Assembly: GCA_001465935.1 (NCBI GenBank) | Contig: LNKV01000046.1 | Coordinates: 391,096 to 455,095, forward strand | Source: Clarireedia homoeocarpa | Lineage: Eukaryota; Ascomycota; Leotiomycetes; Helotiales; Rutstroemiaceae | DNA length: 64,000 nt | Direction: 5' to 3' | Shown here: piece after piece, positions 25,114-36,762 of the stretch | How positions within the stretch are numbered: the first letter of the stretch is position 1 | How the letters are laid out: each line of letters begins with the position of its first letter | Made by a program: the position numbers and the translations under genes | Notes under the pieces: generated by a model | What the model was told of the DNA's origin: nothing | The model's input: the letters and a program-made list of their open reading frames with translations, nothing else | Databases searched by the model: none

Positions 25114-25535
25114 ATGGACGCAATAGATGCCTCCTCAATACCCCTCCCCACAAACGAGGATCTCTCGCCCATCGAACAAGACCTCCTAGATGAATATGAA
25201 CGCCTGGCAGAGAATATGAGAACAGTACGGTCTCTTTCTAATTTTTGGCCCTCTCCTCCCCTTCTTTCCCCCACCTCCCTTTTCCCTCCTCTCTCTTCCC
25301 CTAAAAATAGACTCAACTGACATCCCCCCAGCTGGCGCTCAAACTCGAACAACTATCCGATGCGCCGGCGGCCGAGATTCTCGATAGCCTGCGGCAGCTG
25401 GAGCGCAAGACGAGTTTGGTGTTTACGCTGCTGAAGGCGAGTGTGTATAGTATTGTTTTGCAGCAGGAGATTTTGGAGGGGAATGGGGAAGGGGAGGGGG
25501 AAGAGGGAGGTGAAGATGATACGTTGGGGTTGTGA
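25114..25535 (+). CDS. dad3: DASH/Dam1 complex subunit Dad3
   Basis: Small subunit of the kinetochore DASH ring that couples chromosomes to spindle microtubules. Exons 25114-25224 and 25332-25535 give 104 residues. The intron 25225-25331 is pyrimidine-rich and ends in CCCCCCAG. Diagnostic sequence: LSPIEQDLLDEYERLAENM in exon 1, then AAEILDSLRQLERKTSLVFT and LLKASVYSIVLQQE in exon 2, helical throughout. The tail is acidic (EEGGEDD). The exon-2 frame would be missed by single-frame ORF calling because no ATG begins it. Confidence 0.93.
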
Positions 25536-25547
25536 GATGTGGGGAGT

Positions 25548-25605
25548 TTGGGTGTTTTTTTATTTTTTTTTTTATTTTTTTTTTTATTTTTTTATTTTTT
25601 TTTTG
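25548..25605. repeat. T-rich homopolymer tract after dad3
   Basis: Runs of 7 to 14 T separated by single A residues, starting 13 bases past the dad3 stop. It likely lies in the 3' UTR or just past it. Confidence 0.8.
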
Positions 25606-26103
25606 TACTATAGAAGGAGGCCGAGGTAATGTGAGGGAGGGAAAAGATGTGGATGGAAGGAGGAGATATGGCAAAGGCGAGGAATAGTACGATGTGGGAC
25701 GCAGATATGGGATTAAACATTTATGCCGCGAGATGGGATGCGGTTTCGAATTGGGATATCCGAGCGCAAGCAACCAGAAGAAGGTACACAAAAACCAGAC
25801 ACCGAATTCGGAGGTAGCTGATGAATATGGGAATAAGGGCAGGCGAATTCGAGAATTCTACAAGAGTAGGATATCGGATGGGAATTGATCATCATTTAGG
25901 AGTTCTAGCAATAAGATACCCCCACACATCTCACCAGAGATATGTACGTACAGTATACATGAATATACCAACCACGCAGACGAGCAAGGAAAGCCAGGTT
26001 TCCCAGCTTTGGACACCGTCTTCTATGCAAATGCACATATCTTTCCCTTCATCCTACTCATACAGCGTACATAATACACATGTCCCCCCTCTATTTAGCG
26101 TAT
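25606..26103. other. Convergent 3' flanks of dad3 and uS5m genes
   Basis: About 500 bases between converging genes. No gene recognised. Confidence 0.45.
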
Positions 26104-27425
26104 CTACACTTGTCCCGCATAGTAGACTTTCCTAACATCCACCAGCTTCTTTCCTCTTCCTCGTGCAACCTCGTCGGGTATTCGCTGCTTCATCAGTGCT
26201 TGGTATGTCGCTTTGATGGTGTTCATCTTATTTCGAGAGCGCGGTACTTTGGCCGCGAGGTCTTGGATGCCAAGACATCGACACATTTCGAATATGAGAT
26301 GTTGACAGCGGAGACCGAATCCTGTAGTTATTCCAATGCAATTAGCCATTGTGTCCGCCTTACAAACCAACATAGCAAGAACAGGAAACGTAAAAGCGAC
26401 ATACCAGGAGGTCTACTCATAAGCTGCACTTCCACCGCACTAACCTTCCCCTCGACTGTCCCAAAGATGGTGCGATCCTCATACCTCGGAATGGGCTGCA
26501 TATTCCTCATCGCCGCAATTTTCGCATTAGCCATCGTATCCTCGACTTCCTGTCCCTTTGCCTCCCCAATGCCTAATCTCCCATTCCCGTTGCCTGCCAC
26601 AGCCAAACAGTACAAACTCTCAATCTTTCCCAATCTCGTCTGATTCACAACACGATGGCGAACCAAAACCTTAACCTTCAAGTCCAGAATATCGTCCATT
26701 GTATACCCCGTCTGCTTCCTAAACTTATTATAAACCCCATCCGGATCCCTTGGATCATTATCCTCCTCCTCGTCCTTCCCCTCAAACTCCGTCGCCCGCC
26801 CCGTCGTTGGATCTTTTGTGAAATCCGCAGGAATCGCAGGCGCCAGCGCATATGTACTCGGGTCACCCAGTTCCGCCTGCATGGCCTTCAGCGTGTCCAA
26901 GCGATTCGGTCTGTGCTTCTCTCCATACTCGGGATCTTCTGGGTCGATGTCCCTTGGGTTCTCTTCCATCACTTTATCCAGATACGCGATGAACTTCTCG
27001 CCGATTTTGTCCCCGTCTAATGTCCAGTTAGGGTCGATCTTGTAGTCCATGAGTTTCTTATCGATCACCGGTTGCGTATTCGATAGGTCGTCTACGTATT
27101 CCAGGCGGCCGAGATCGGTTCGCAGCATGCCATGGCTTTTGAGATCTTCGGGATCGATTGCTTGCTCTCCTGCTTCGATTGCGGCAATTTGCTCGGGCGT
27201 GTAAATTTTGCTCAAGGCAGCCTTTTCCTCAGCAGTGTATGCAGGGAAAATTTCCTTCGCAGGAGCCTGTAGTTCGGAAGCTTTTATGCTGGCGAATCGT
27301 GGACGACGTCGTTCGGGAAGAGGGGCAGAAGCGTGGAAATTTTGACGGCGCACTCGAGGACAGAGTTTAGAGATATGGGAGGGGGCTTGGAAGAGACATT
27401 TTGCTGCCGGCCGTGAGATACTCAT
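26104..27425 (-). CDS. mrps5: Mitochondrial small ribosomal subunit protein uS5m
   Basis: Mitoribosome small-subunit protein. Exons 26405-27425 and 26104-26321 (intron 26322-26404, GTATGT..TACAG) give 412 residues. The N-terminus MSISRPAAKCLFQAPSHISK is basic, hydroxylated and free of acidic residues, as in a mitochondrial presequence. A fungal-specific N-terminal extension runs to about residue 245. The S5 RNA-binding double-stranded domain follows (VLVRHRVVNQTRLGKIESLY, AVAGNGNGRLGIGEAKG), then the C-terminal S5 domain (FGTVEGKVSAVEVQLMSRPPG joined by splicing to FGLRCQHLIFEMCRCLGIQD, then ARGRGKKLVDVRKVYYAG). The start was set at MSIS because the upstream extension is non-ATG-initiated and lacks presequence character. 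Confidence 0.92.
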
Positions 27426-28840
27426 CGCGCCAGGTGGTTTGAGGTGGTTGGCAGCTTTGTCTGCTCGCCGTGCTGGAGCCCAATTGCTGGATTTTGGTAC
27501 TTGCTGCCCACCCACAAATCGCGATGTTCCTGGAGAAAATTAGTCGCTCGGACGATTTTCGAGGTCACGTGTAACAGGGTCTTGTTGATGTTTGTTAACG
27601 AATCAGCGTGGAGATGTCCCTCCTTCATCGTCTTGTCATTCCAGAGATGCATTATACAGCATTTTCTATTAAGTGCAGTAACATGAGCAACTTAGCTTCG
27701 AGCATCGCATTTTACTCTATCTCTGAATCCATAAACTCTTCTCAAGAAATAATCAACACATTCAACACATAGTTTGTAGTCATCATGACCATTAATTAGT
27801 AAAGGAGATAGTTACCCGAACCAAAGCTAGTTACATCCAAGTTGAAATAAAACGCGAATCTCAAAATTGGGAAACCAAAGTAAGCAAGCCAGCCAGCCGT
27901 GAGGCAATAAGTATATAAAAGCACCGCATACCCATACTGTTCATTATCAACACTCAATTTCAGACAGCACTTTTTAGTCTTTTCCAATCGCTGATTCCGT
28001 TTGATTTTCCTTTTTTCCTTGCCAGAACACTCCTTATAATATCCTTATCTGCCAGATCTCTCTCGTGCAAGTGAAAGATGGAAGCTAGATATTGAACATC
28101 TAGCACTCTTCTTTCTCTGAGATGCGATTCCCATTGCTTGTCCTTTCTGAACCTACTCCATCATTACCCTTATGTACCCTGAATTTCCTTTTCCCTTCTA
28201 CTTTCTCTTTCCTTAGACTTTCCATTGCCTATTCTCCATCCCTGCTCTGCGAATGGTTTGGATAACATCTTCAAACGAGGATTACTACCCAATATAAAAG
28301 GAGTTGAAAACTGAGAAGATGCGCAAACGATAAGAAGAAAGAAAAATAAGTAGCAGAAATTACAGACGAAGTCATTGCATATTCTTAAAGAAATGGTAAA
28401 AGGAAATGACAAATACATGTGAATGAGTATAAATATAATATTCAAAGATGGTGCAGAAGTAAATATACAGTATTATTAACAAGTTCTCTTTCCCGTTTTC
28501 CAAAAAGAAAAATTTTCCATAGTCTGCATGAACATCACCTCCAGATCTCAGTTCGTGATGTCATCATCCTCCTCTTGCGAGAGTTGTTTTGGTTCTAAGA
28601 CAATGTTGAGTACAGCCATTTTCCTCCTTCCTTCCGCTAAGTATGAATGCGATAATAGTGATAGGCCGTGACACGTTCAAGAAATGAATAAATATATAAT
28701 GAGGAGTGAAGGAAAGAAAGGGTATCGGTGGCCAAAGTAATTTGGAACAAAATGTAGCTAAAAATAAAAGAAGTTGAAACGCCAACAATATGCTGTTTAG
28801 AGCAGAAACAAGAATTAACCAACGCAGGAATGAGGGTATG
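27426..28840. other. Intergenic, uS5m promoter and WD40 gene 3' flank
   Basis: 1.4 kb, AT-rich. No gene, repeat array or RNA gene recognised. One TACAGTA heptamer is at about 28466. Confidence 0.4.
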
Positions 28841-31800
28841 TTATATCATACCACCATCAATATTGCTTTGGAACGCAGCTCGGACTTCCATTGGATGTCT
28901 TTCTGTCGTTTGGCCTCCCATTGATTGCATGGACGGGGTCGTAGTATTACTTCTGACGATTGGCTGGGACCAAATTTCATATGGTGCTGCCTCGATTGGG
29001 CTCTTCTGTTTATCGATTATTGGAGATGAATTGTTGCGGCCGCGACTAGCGCTTCGGAGACGTTCCGCGGCACGAGAAAAAACGTTTGCATTATCGCTAC
29101 GGCCGCGGCTATGGGTGCGACTATGGCTAACGGATGATGTACGTCGTCTGTGCATCTCGTGGGGAATGGGAGGAGGTTCCATCATCATCATTGTTGTTGG
29201 GGTTTTGCTCTTGGGGATCATTGGAATAGGTTCATCATCCATGACAATTTCAATGACCCCAGATCCAGATGATACACCGGACACGATTGAGTTGGTGTTC
29301 GCGTTCGGGCGGTACAGGGGTGCTGGAGGTGGTGGGGGTGGCGTAGCAAGATGCTGCAGTTGTGGAAGAACGGGCGGCGGTGGGGGTGGGGGTGGAAGTA
29401 GGTTGTTTTTTGAATGGTCGATCGCTTGGTTGGCCTCAATAGTCTCATCAATTCCAGTAAGAACATTGACAGGACCACTTGCATATACCGGACTTCCACT
29501 CCTGCTTGAGCTTTCTCCATGAGAATCACCAGAGGCGATTCTGCGAGGGGATTGTGTTGGTGACATTCTCTCTCTCTCCTCGCGTCTCCTATTACTAGAC
29601 GGAATGGCTGCTTGGAAAGCAGGGTGCAAGGGTATACCGGCCGGAATATTAGCGGGTTTATAAAATGATTCTTCGGGAATAGGTGCGGATGCGGATCGAG
29701 GAGGAATACGACGAGGCGAGACCGATGCCTGATAGACAGTACTTGGAAGAGGACCCAAGCTGTCGCGGGATCCGGCAGAGGGCCTGTTGTTAACTGCGGA
29801 GGTCAATGTGGCACTTTGAAGCGTCTGTGCTGGACCGTTGTCATATTTATCCGGAATTTGAGGGACTTGGGGAATGTCCTGGCCATTACCATCGGGATCA
29901 TACTTAGGATGACGCATTGCACGAGGAGTTGCGGGTAAGCCAACCTGAACCGAGGATTCAGGAGCCGAGCTGAAGCCGTTGCTAGGAGATGCCTGGAAGC
30001 CGTTTGGAGTTGTGGTCTGGCTCCGAGTGACGGGAGGGCTTAGCTTAGGAGGAGGCGTGTACGACTGATTGTGCCTGGAATCGGGTGGGAAATTTGGGCT
30101 CGGGCGATAGGCAAGAGGTGACAGTCCGCTTATCTCCTCAGGATGAATGATGGGTGGGGCCAATGGTCTTTGGGCTAAAGACTTGCGTCTCTCTTCAAGT
30201 TCACGCGCAGCCTGTTCTCTTTTCCATGCTCGTTCGTCCAGCTGTTGCTGGCTCAAATCACTGCGTTGTTGCTCCGAATTGGATCGTGAGTGAGTCTCAC
30301 TCGTCTCCGCGCCTCCAGCTGCTAGCCCACGAGTTTCCATGGGCCTACGACTTGTCGACCTGTTGCGTCGTCTGCCATCAGGAGAGGCTGCCCGAACAGC
30401 ACTTGTGCCACGCTCTCCAACCCTGCTCGTACTTCTCACTTTTGTCCTTTCTCGAAATTCGAGCTGTTGTCTTTTCGCTTCTCTGAGGTCATTTAGATCT
30501 TCGTAGTCTTCCTGGTAAAACTGTGCTTGTGGTGAGAACGGCAGAGGCGATGATGGCGAGCGTATGGCCGAACCTGAACGACCTGCACTTCGGCCTCTAG
30601 CGTCTCTGCCGCCTAGTCTGGTATCTGGACTAGCTGGACGGCGACTAGCACTGCGGCTAGGAGCACGACTGGATGACTTGCCACTCATCTTGGTGCGAGT
30701 TGCAGTAGCGGGTTCTGGTGATTGACGTCGCACCTGACTCGCCTGTCGTGTAGTCCGGACTTCCAGCTTGGGTGGCTTCTCCTCAACTACTGCAGCACGA
30801 ACTTCTTCATCGGAAATTGTAGCGCCTAAATCCCTGAGATCCTCAGGCGACATAGGGATGGGGGAAGTTGGCGAACGCTTGGCAGGCTTGATGTATTGGT
30901 TAACGCTCCTTCCTCGGTCCTCCGATGGTTCTCGAGCTCTGGGCTTTCTGCTACTGCTGCGCGCTCTACCGGATCTATCCTGGCTTGCTTGTCTGCTGCG
31001 TTGTTTTGGTTTATGATATTGTGCAGAGTCCAGGCTGCTGATATATTGATCGATACTCCTGCCAGTTACTACGGGGCTTGCGGTACCTCTATAGCTCCTT
31101 TCGCTAGTCAAAGGACTGCGGGCGTGACTGGAAGCTGAGACTGACGCAGTTGAGAATGATGCTGCGGAATTCAACGTATCGTTCAGCGAATGATTGGTCT
31201 GCGGGCGGGAACCACCTGTTTGTTCTGGAGATGTCATATAGTCACCAGTGATGATTGACTCCATTGGTGGCCATTGAATCTGGAGTCCATCCGGCTTTCG
31301 GTGCCGCGATCCATTTCTAGCCCGAGATTCTTGCTTGACGGCAGTGAACGACTCCGGGGATGGTGATGGTAAAGGATTCGAGATTTTCTTCTGTGTCATA
31401 GGCAGCGCTGGCTTGGACTTAGTGATCGGGGTATAAATCGCTGAGCTCAATTGCATTATCTCTGGATGTTCTTCTTGATCCTTTTCCGGTGCATGTTGCA
31501 AGGATCTTTCCCGGTCTGATCCAGAATCACCCGGAGTAGGTGGGTTGAGCGGCTCTAGTCTAACACGAGGGATGACATCGTTGGGAGTCTCACCAATCGA
31601 TGGAAGGCGAATTCGTGAGAACCCACCAGGAGTAGCTGTCCGCGCGGATGCGGGAGTGTGATAAGCGCTGCGACGTCCGGGTCTGAGGAAAGCAGTTGTG
31701 TCACCGCCTGGAGAAATGGCAGATTCCTCGATAGGGGTTGGGCCAGGGCCAAGTGGGGTGCGGTCATCATCCCCCATACCGAAGAACTTGGATTTTTGTT

Positions 31801-34321
31801 GCTTGTCGCCAAAAGCTGTAATCAGTTTCAGAGCTGATGTCTTTGCAATGCTACGTTGAGGACCTCTGTGACTTGGTGGAGACAAAGGCGGGCTTAGGAT
31901 TTCCGGGATGCTCTGACTGTGGGTGTTTGTAAATGTAGCTTGTTGAGCAGATGGTGATGTCCAAGGCTCTGTCGACTCAGATGCCGTGCACGAGAAGCAA
32001 CGAATGGCCAGTTGTTGCTGACCGTGCTGAACAGCCCATTCACCCCATTTTCTAATCAACCCAGCTTGCCTTGACCAGTCGGATGGAAATACATGACAAG
32101 TCAGGATCAAGGCCTCTGTAAACCGTTTGTGCGAGACATAGATTTCTATCGCATCGTTGTGATCACCCATACCAATCAAGATCGTAGCTGCAGTGTGAAC
32201 GTCTCCTTTTTCTAAAAGACGCTGGACGTAGGCTCTAGCTATCTTTGTTTGAGAAGCGGAGCCACCAATTCCACTGATAGCAAGAAGCATCCAATCGGAG
32301 GAGGTCATCGATTCGGAGCTCGTATTCATGATATCGATGTCAACCTCACCGATCCATTTCGCAAGTAGAACCCTACTGATAGAGCCGAGGGGATGTCGGC
32401 TCATCTCGTCGCGGATGATTCCCTCAGCCTCTCCATCCCAGCCGAAAATCGTACTAAGCATCTGGGTTCGAAGATCATCATTTGTAAGACGCTCATTTCC
32501 CATATTTTGTGGTGGGCGGTAAGGAACATCGCTTAATCTAGACTTGGTGAACTTGAAGAGTTCACTGACTTCGCCATGATCATCTGGACTTCGAAGAACC
32601 TCACGTCTGAGCCGAGACCCTCTGTGTCTCGATCGATGAGAGACAGAAGAGCCTGCTGCGCTCATGGCATAGCTTCCGTGACTAGAAGCTATTGATGGTT
32701 CCCGAGTACGGATTGATGACCCGAAGGACATAGTGGTCGCTTCACTCATGGCACCATGCGATACGACAGACATTCCCGAGGAATGCTTTCCGTGGTGGCG
32801 GGTATGTTGTCCTGAGTCGTTTGATGACCTAGTCGAGGTGGAGGTTCGACTCCTTGACGACACAGGGGACAAATTGTCAGCTCGGTTGGGCGGCTCTTGA
32901 GCCTCCACGCGTAATTGTTGTTCCATCTCATCACCACGACGGGCTATCCTGGCAAGTGGTGACATATGATCCGAGTCGCTCTCGGAAATGTCGATATTGA
33001 TCGGTACAGCTGAGATCTCTACGACAGCAGACTGGGCCTGTTGCTGCTTTTGCTCCTCGATTGAGACAGGTGGGGATGGTGGAAGCAGATTAGCTGGGTG
33101 CTGCACATTCGCCACCATCTGAGATGGGGAGTTGAGATCATATTGCTGAACAGTATTGTTTGCACCAAGAGTGAACAGGGTGGCTCCTGGTCCGTAAACT
33201 GCTAAACCTCGTACATGGTCCAGAGTAGGAACCCTTTCGAAAGTAACATGTTTTGTTCTTACATCCCATGACGAAGTCTCCCTACATGATGTCTTGTGTA
33301 AGCACTTGGTGCTAAGCGCGCGGCGATTGATTCATGCATGTGGGGCAATGAAGAAGACAGGAGCTACTTACCCTTCAGAGTATTGGATGATACGGCCATT
33401 TTTGGACCAGCCAAGCCAGTTTGGACCTGGCTGAAAATTATCTGAACGTTTCAGAACTCGGACAACTTTGGCTGTATCATTGCTCGTAGGAGATTTTGCG
33501 ATGCTCCAAACTCGAAGGTCTCCATCATTAGTTTGAGAGGCCAACATGTCTGACTTTTGGCGAGACGAAGAAGCATGCCATGACAGAGTAACAATTGGGG
33601 ATGGCCCCCTCGATGTGGTCAAATGATGTAAAATAATGAATCTTGGTTGTAATGCCGCAATCAATAAAGAGCCATTGGAGAATCTGGTCAAATCAGCTGA
33701 AAACTCGATGTTAGAAAACCCCGAAATTTTTCTTACCCAATAGCATAAGTTCTACAATCCGCTGCAGGAGCCAAAGCTGTGATTGGAATCTGATCTAAAG
33801 TCCTCGCGGAGATGTGTTCTGACGTGGTGGGCTCAAAAAGAATGACATTCCCCTGAGCATTTCCTGGAAACCTTTAGCAAAAAGCACTGAAACTTGCAAT
33901 CGTCGTACTTACCAAAGGCAACATTGCCATTGCGCATCCAAGCTGCTACCGTAAGATTTTCATAAGACGCAAACCTCGCTACTTCATCTCCAGTCATACA
34001 ATCCCACACAATCGCGGTTTGACTAGCATCATAAGTCACAACGAGTCTTCCAGCCCCTCTCTCGCTAACATTATCCACCGCAAGCAATTGTATTTCTTCT
34101 GTATGTCTCGAAAATCTCCTCTCGATTTGGAGTGTATCGTGATGAGCGCAGACGACCGTAGTTCCTTGCACATACAGGAACATCGATGCCGTCGCAGCAC
34201 ATGGTTCGAAATCGCGTGCCACCGAAGCCGTCGCCATGCTGACTTCTGCCAATGTTGTTCCCGTCCCTTTCGAGGAATGACCAGACCTTATTGAAATCGA
34301 GTGGTTTCTGGAAACTGACAT
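28841..34321 (-). CDS. Large WD40-repeat protein with helical and disordered proline/serine-rich C-terminus (frame break)
   Basis: Fungal WD40 protein of unknown function, about 1760 residues. Exons 33913-34321, 33737-33863, 33372-33683 and 28841-33282; introns 33864-33912, 33684-33736 and 33283-33371, all GTAAG donors. WD40 strands run through residues about 20-330 (RLVVTYDASQTAIVWDCMTG, NGDLRVWS-like DGDLRVWSIAKSP, GETSSWDVRTKHVTF, LFTLGANNTVQQYDL). A helical repeat region follows (ARAYVQRLLEKGDVHTAATI, NDAIEIYVSHKRFTEALILT). Then come about 900 disordered residues rich in Ser, Arg and Pro, with two polyproline blocks near the C-terminus. The exons sum to 3n+1: the frame changes at 33239-33242, where VTF is followed by ERVPTLDHVRG in the +1 frame. 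Read straight on, translation stops at 33138-33140. See findings for the choices (sequence error, mutation, alternative acceptor, or +1 frameshifting). Confidence 0.8.
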
Positions 34322-36680
34322 GATTGTGATAGCCTTGGTATCTGTGGTCCCAGCATCGGAATAGTTAGTCGGACCGCTGCATGAGTATCTCTATATCTAG
34401 AGGATGGCTACATGAACACACGGATTCCGGAGAAACTGGAGCTCCAATGCATGCTGCATACCGAGAATAGAGAATATCACTTACAGATTATGTCAACTAT
34501 ATCCTAGGTGTCTTTTCAATTTCACAGCCTGCAGTGCTTTCTGCAGTGCAGAGGGCTGATCACTATCCACGCCCAATTCTATCGCAGATGTCCCATGGGA
34601 ATTCTTAATGGCGAGTGGTAAACTTTTCGATCTGGAGGGTTCTAGCTAGCTATCGAATGAAGGAGCGGCGTCTGCTGCTGCGTTGCGCTGAACGACTGTG
34701 ATGCGTGGTTGTGTACCTAAAATTGACTATTCTACTATTTCTTTGTACAGTGATCGAGAAGAGGGGAAAGGACAAGAACGTTGAAGTGCAACAGTTAAGG
34801 AGGAGATTATATTCGGAATGAGTATTTCAAGAGGTCGCTACAAAGACATCAATACACTAATGAGATGCTTGTCCGTCTCGAACCAACAGAATCGCAAGAC
34901 GGCAGATAGGGCGCTTGTACTTGGTATGGGGTCCAGAGGGGGCCAGCGAAGATCGCAACACGCTATAAGAAAGAATAAGAAATTGAAGGCGAAAAGTCGG
35001 AGGTTTGGGCTCAGAGAGGGAATCGCAATACCGTATATGGCTATAGCATTGAGTATTAGGTCCGAGCAGCGTTGTAGGAGTAGGGCGGCTAATAAAAGGC
35101 CTCTCGAGCTATCAGTGGATAATGCGGAGACAAAATTAGATGTGCACCTTTTTGATACGCAGCTTTCCAGCCGTACCATGGGATCTTGATGCGGTCGCGG
35201 ACCGGCTCATGTGTATCCAGCAGCAAGCAAGAAGTCGAGATAGGACAGCCACTGCACCATGTGCATACCGCTTAAGGTCTGCCCCTGTTAGTGCGTAGCA
35301 AGGAAGAGGGGCAGAGAGCCTGCTTAGCATGGATTACATGCCATTAATCGTCCGTGAATCTGCGAGTGTCTATTTGTGCCAGGGCTTATATTCGTTTATT
35401 CGTGTGCGTGCTCGTGCGAAAGTACTGTCTAGGTACAAAGATAGTACATAGTAGTAATATTGGGCTGCCCTTTCGGCTTGCGGATTTTCATCTGACAAGC
35501 GCACCGATAAAAACTTCGCAGATGTGATCTGTGTTGTGATGGGCTCATGGGGTGATGAGCGAGCCGGCGGGACCACAAATGTCTCCAATCACAGCAAGAG
35601 AGTGGATCTATGCCTACCTTGCTGTGCGTTACTTGAGGAAGACCAGGAGAGCTATCAGAATGGAATACAGCAGGCGAGCTCTATGATTTGCGTGAAGGCG
35701 AGCAAGGAATAATTCGTATTTCAAAAGGCGAACCAACATCATTGGTAGTCATTGGTAGAGATATTCGAGCAGGAGAGGGGAAGGCAAAGGTAATGCCCGG
35801 GTTCAATAAAGTAGAGATTGAGTGATCGATGTGTTTGATACATTAATTGGACGCTTTGGAGGGACCAAATTTGGCCCAATTGGCCCAATTGACCCATTGT
35901 ACAGCGAAGAGATGAAAATATCTCGGCATAGCCGCAGTATTCGGTACAAAGCATGACTCTGCGTGACTTGTCTTGTTTGTCATTGTCTCTGCTGACTCTC
36001 CCTCGACGGCACGGTGAGACGAATCATGGTGGATTGAAAAAGAAGTATCTATTCCCAGAGAGGCTGTGGATTTCATCGATCTGGACTGTATAGGCAATGG
36101 ATGAAAGTTCTCCGAATTACTGCAACAATGCAGAGCGAGGGTGGATTCGTGGGATCGAGGCATGAGCAATGAGTGGTGGTGGAGTGTGGTCGATGGGAGG
36201 TTGAGGTTGCATGGGGAAAATAGCTCGGAAGGGCTAGGAAGGTTAGAAGAGGTTAGCAGGAGGTCGAAAAGCTGGCCGGCCATGCTCGTTTATTCGTCAG
36301 TGAACGTTGACGCTAAGATGGTCCCTTGAAGAAAGACCCGTGTCCTTTTCCATGCCATTCGTGCACCGGCGCCCACATTTTCCCAATTTTCCCTCCAAGT
36401 CTTATTGTTCTCTCCAAAACTCGAGCGAAAAAAGGCACATACGCGCTTTGATTGGCTGCACATGTACGGGATTGTTCTTGGCTCCATGCACAATCAATGC
36501 GATTCGATCAACATCCTAACCTATTAGGCCTTGAGAGACGGATAAAAGCCAGGCAACTTAAGGCGCGACAAGGATGGCTACCGGGTTCTCTCTTCCACAA
36601 TCGCTATTGTTATTTTCTCGAGTCGTCGTCGAGGTGATTGATCAGATGCGATCTCGCTCGGCGTTGACAATCGGCATAAA

Positions 36681-36762
36681 AGGCAGAGGAGCAGGAGCAG
36701 GAGCAGAAGCAGAAGCAGAAGCAGGAGCAGGAACAGGAACACGAACAGGAACAGGAACAGGT
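36681..36762. repeat. Hexanucleotide array (AGGAGC/AGAAGC/AGGAAC)
   Basis: About 13 degenerate six-base units on the plus strand. Translations of it are Glu/Ala/Gly or Ser/Cys strings and not a protein. Confidence 0.85.

Noticed and set aside
28830..29522. Long plus-strand ORF of 230 residues opposite the WD40 gene
   Set aside because: It is a shadow of the proline/serine-rich C-terminal coding of the minus-strand gene; Gly runs mirror the polyproline codons.
34838..35179. Minus-strand ORF of 113 residues upstream of the WD40 gene
   Set aside because: Random-looking composition, opposite strand equally open, no splice context.
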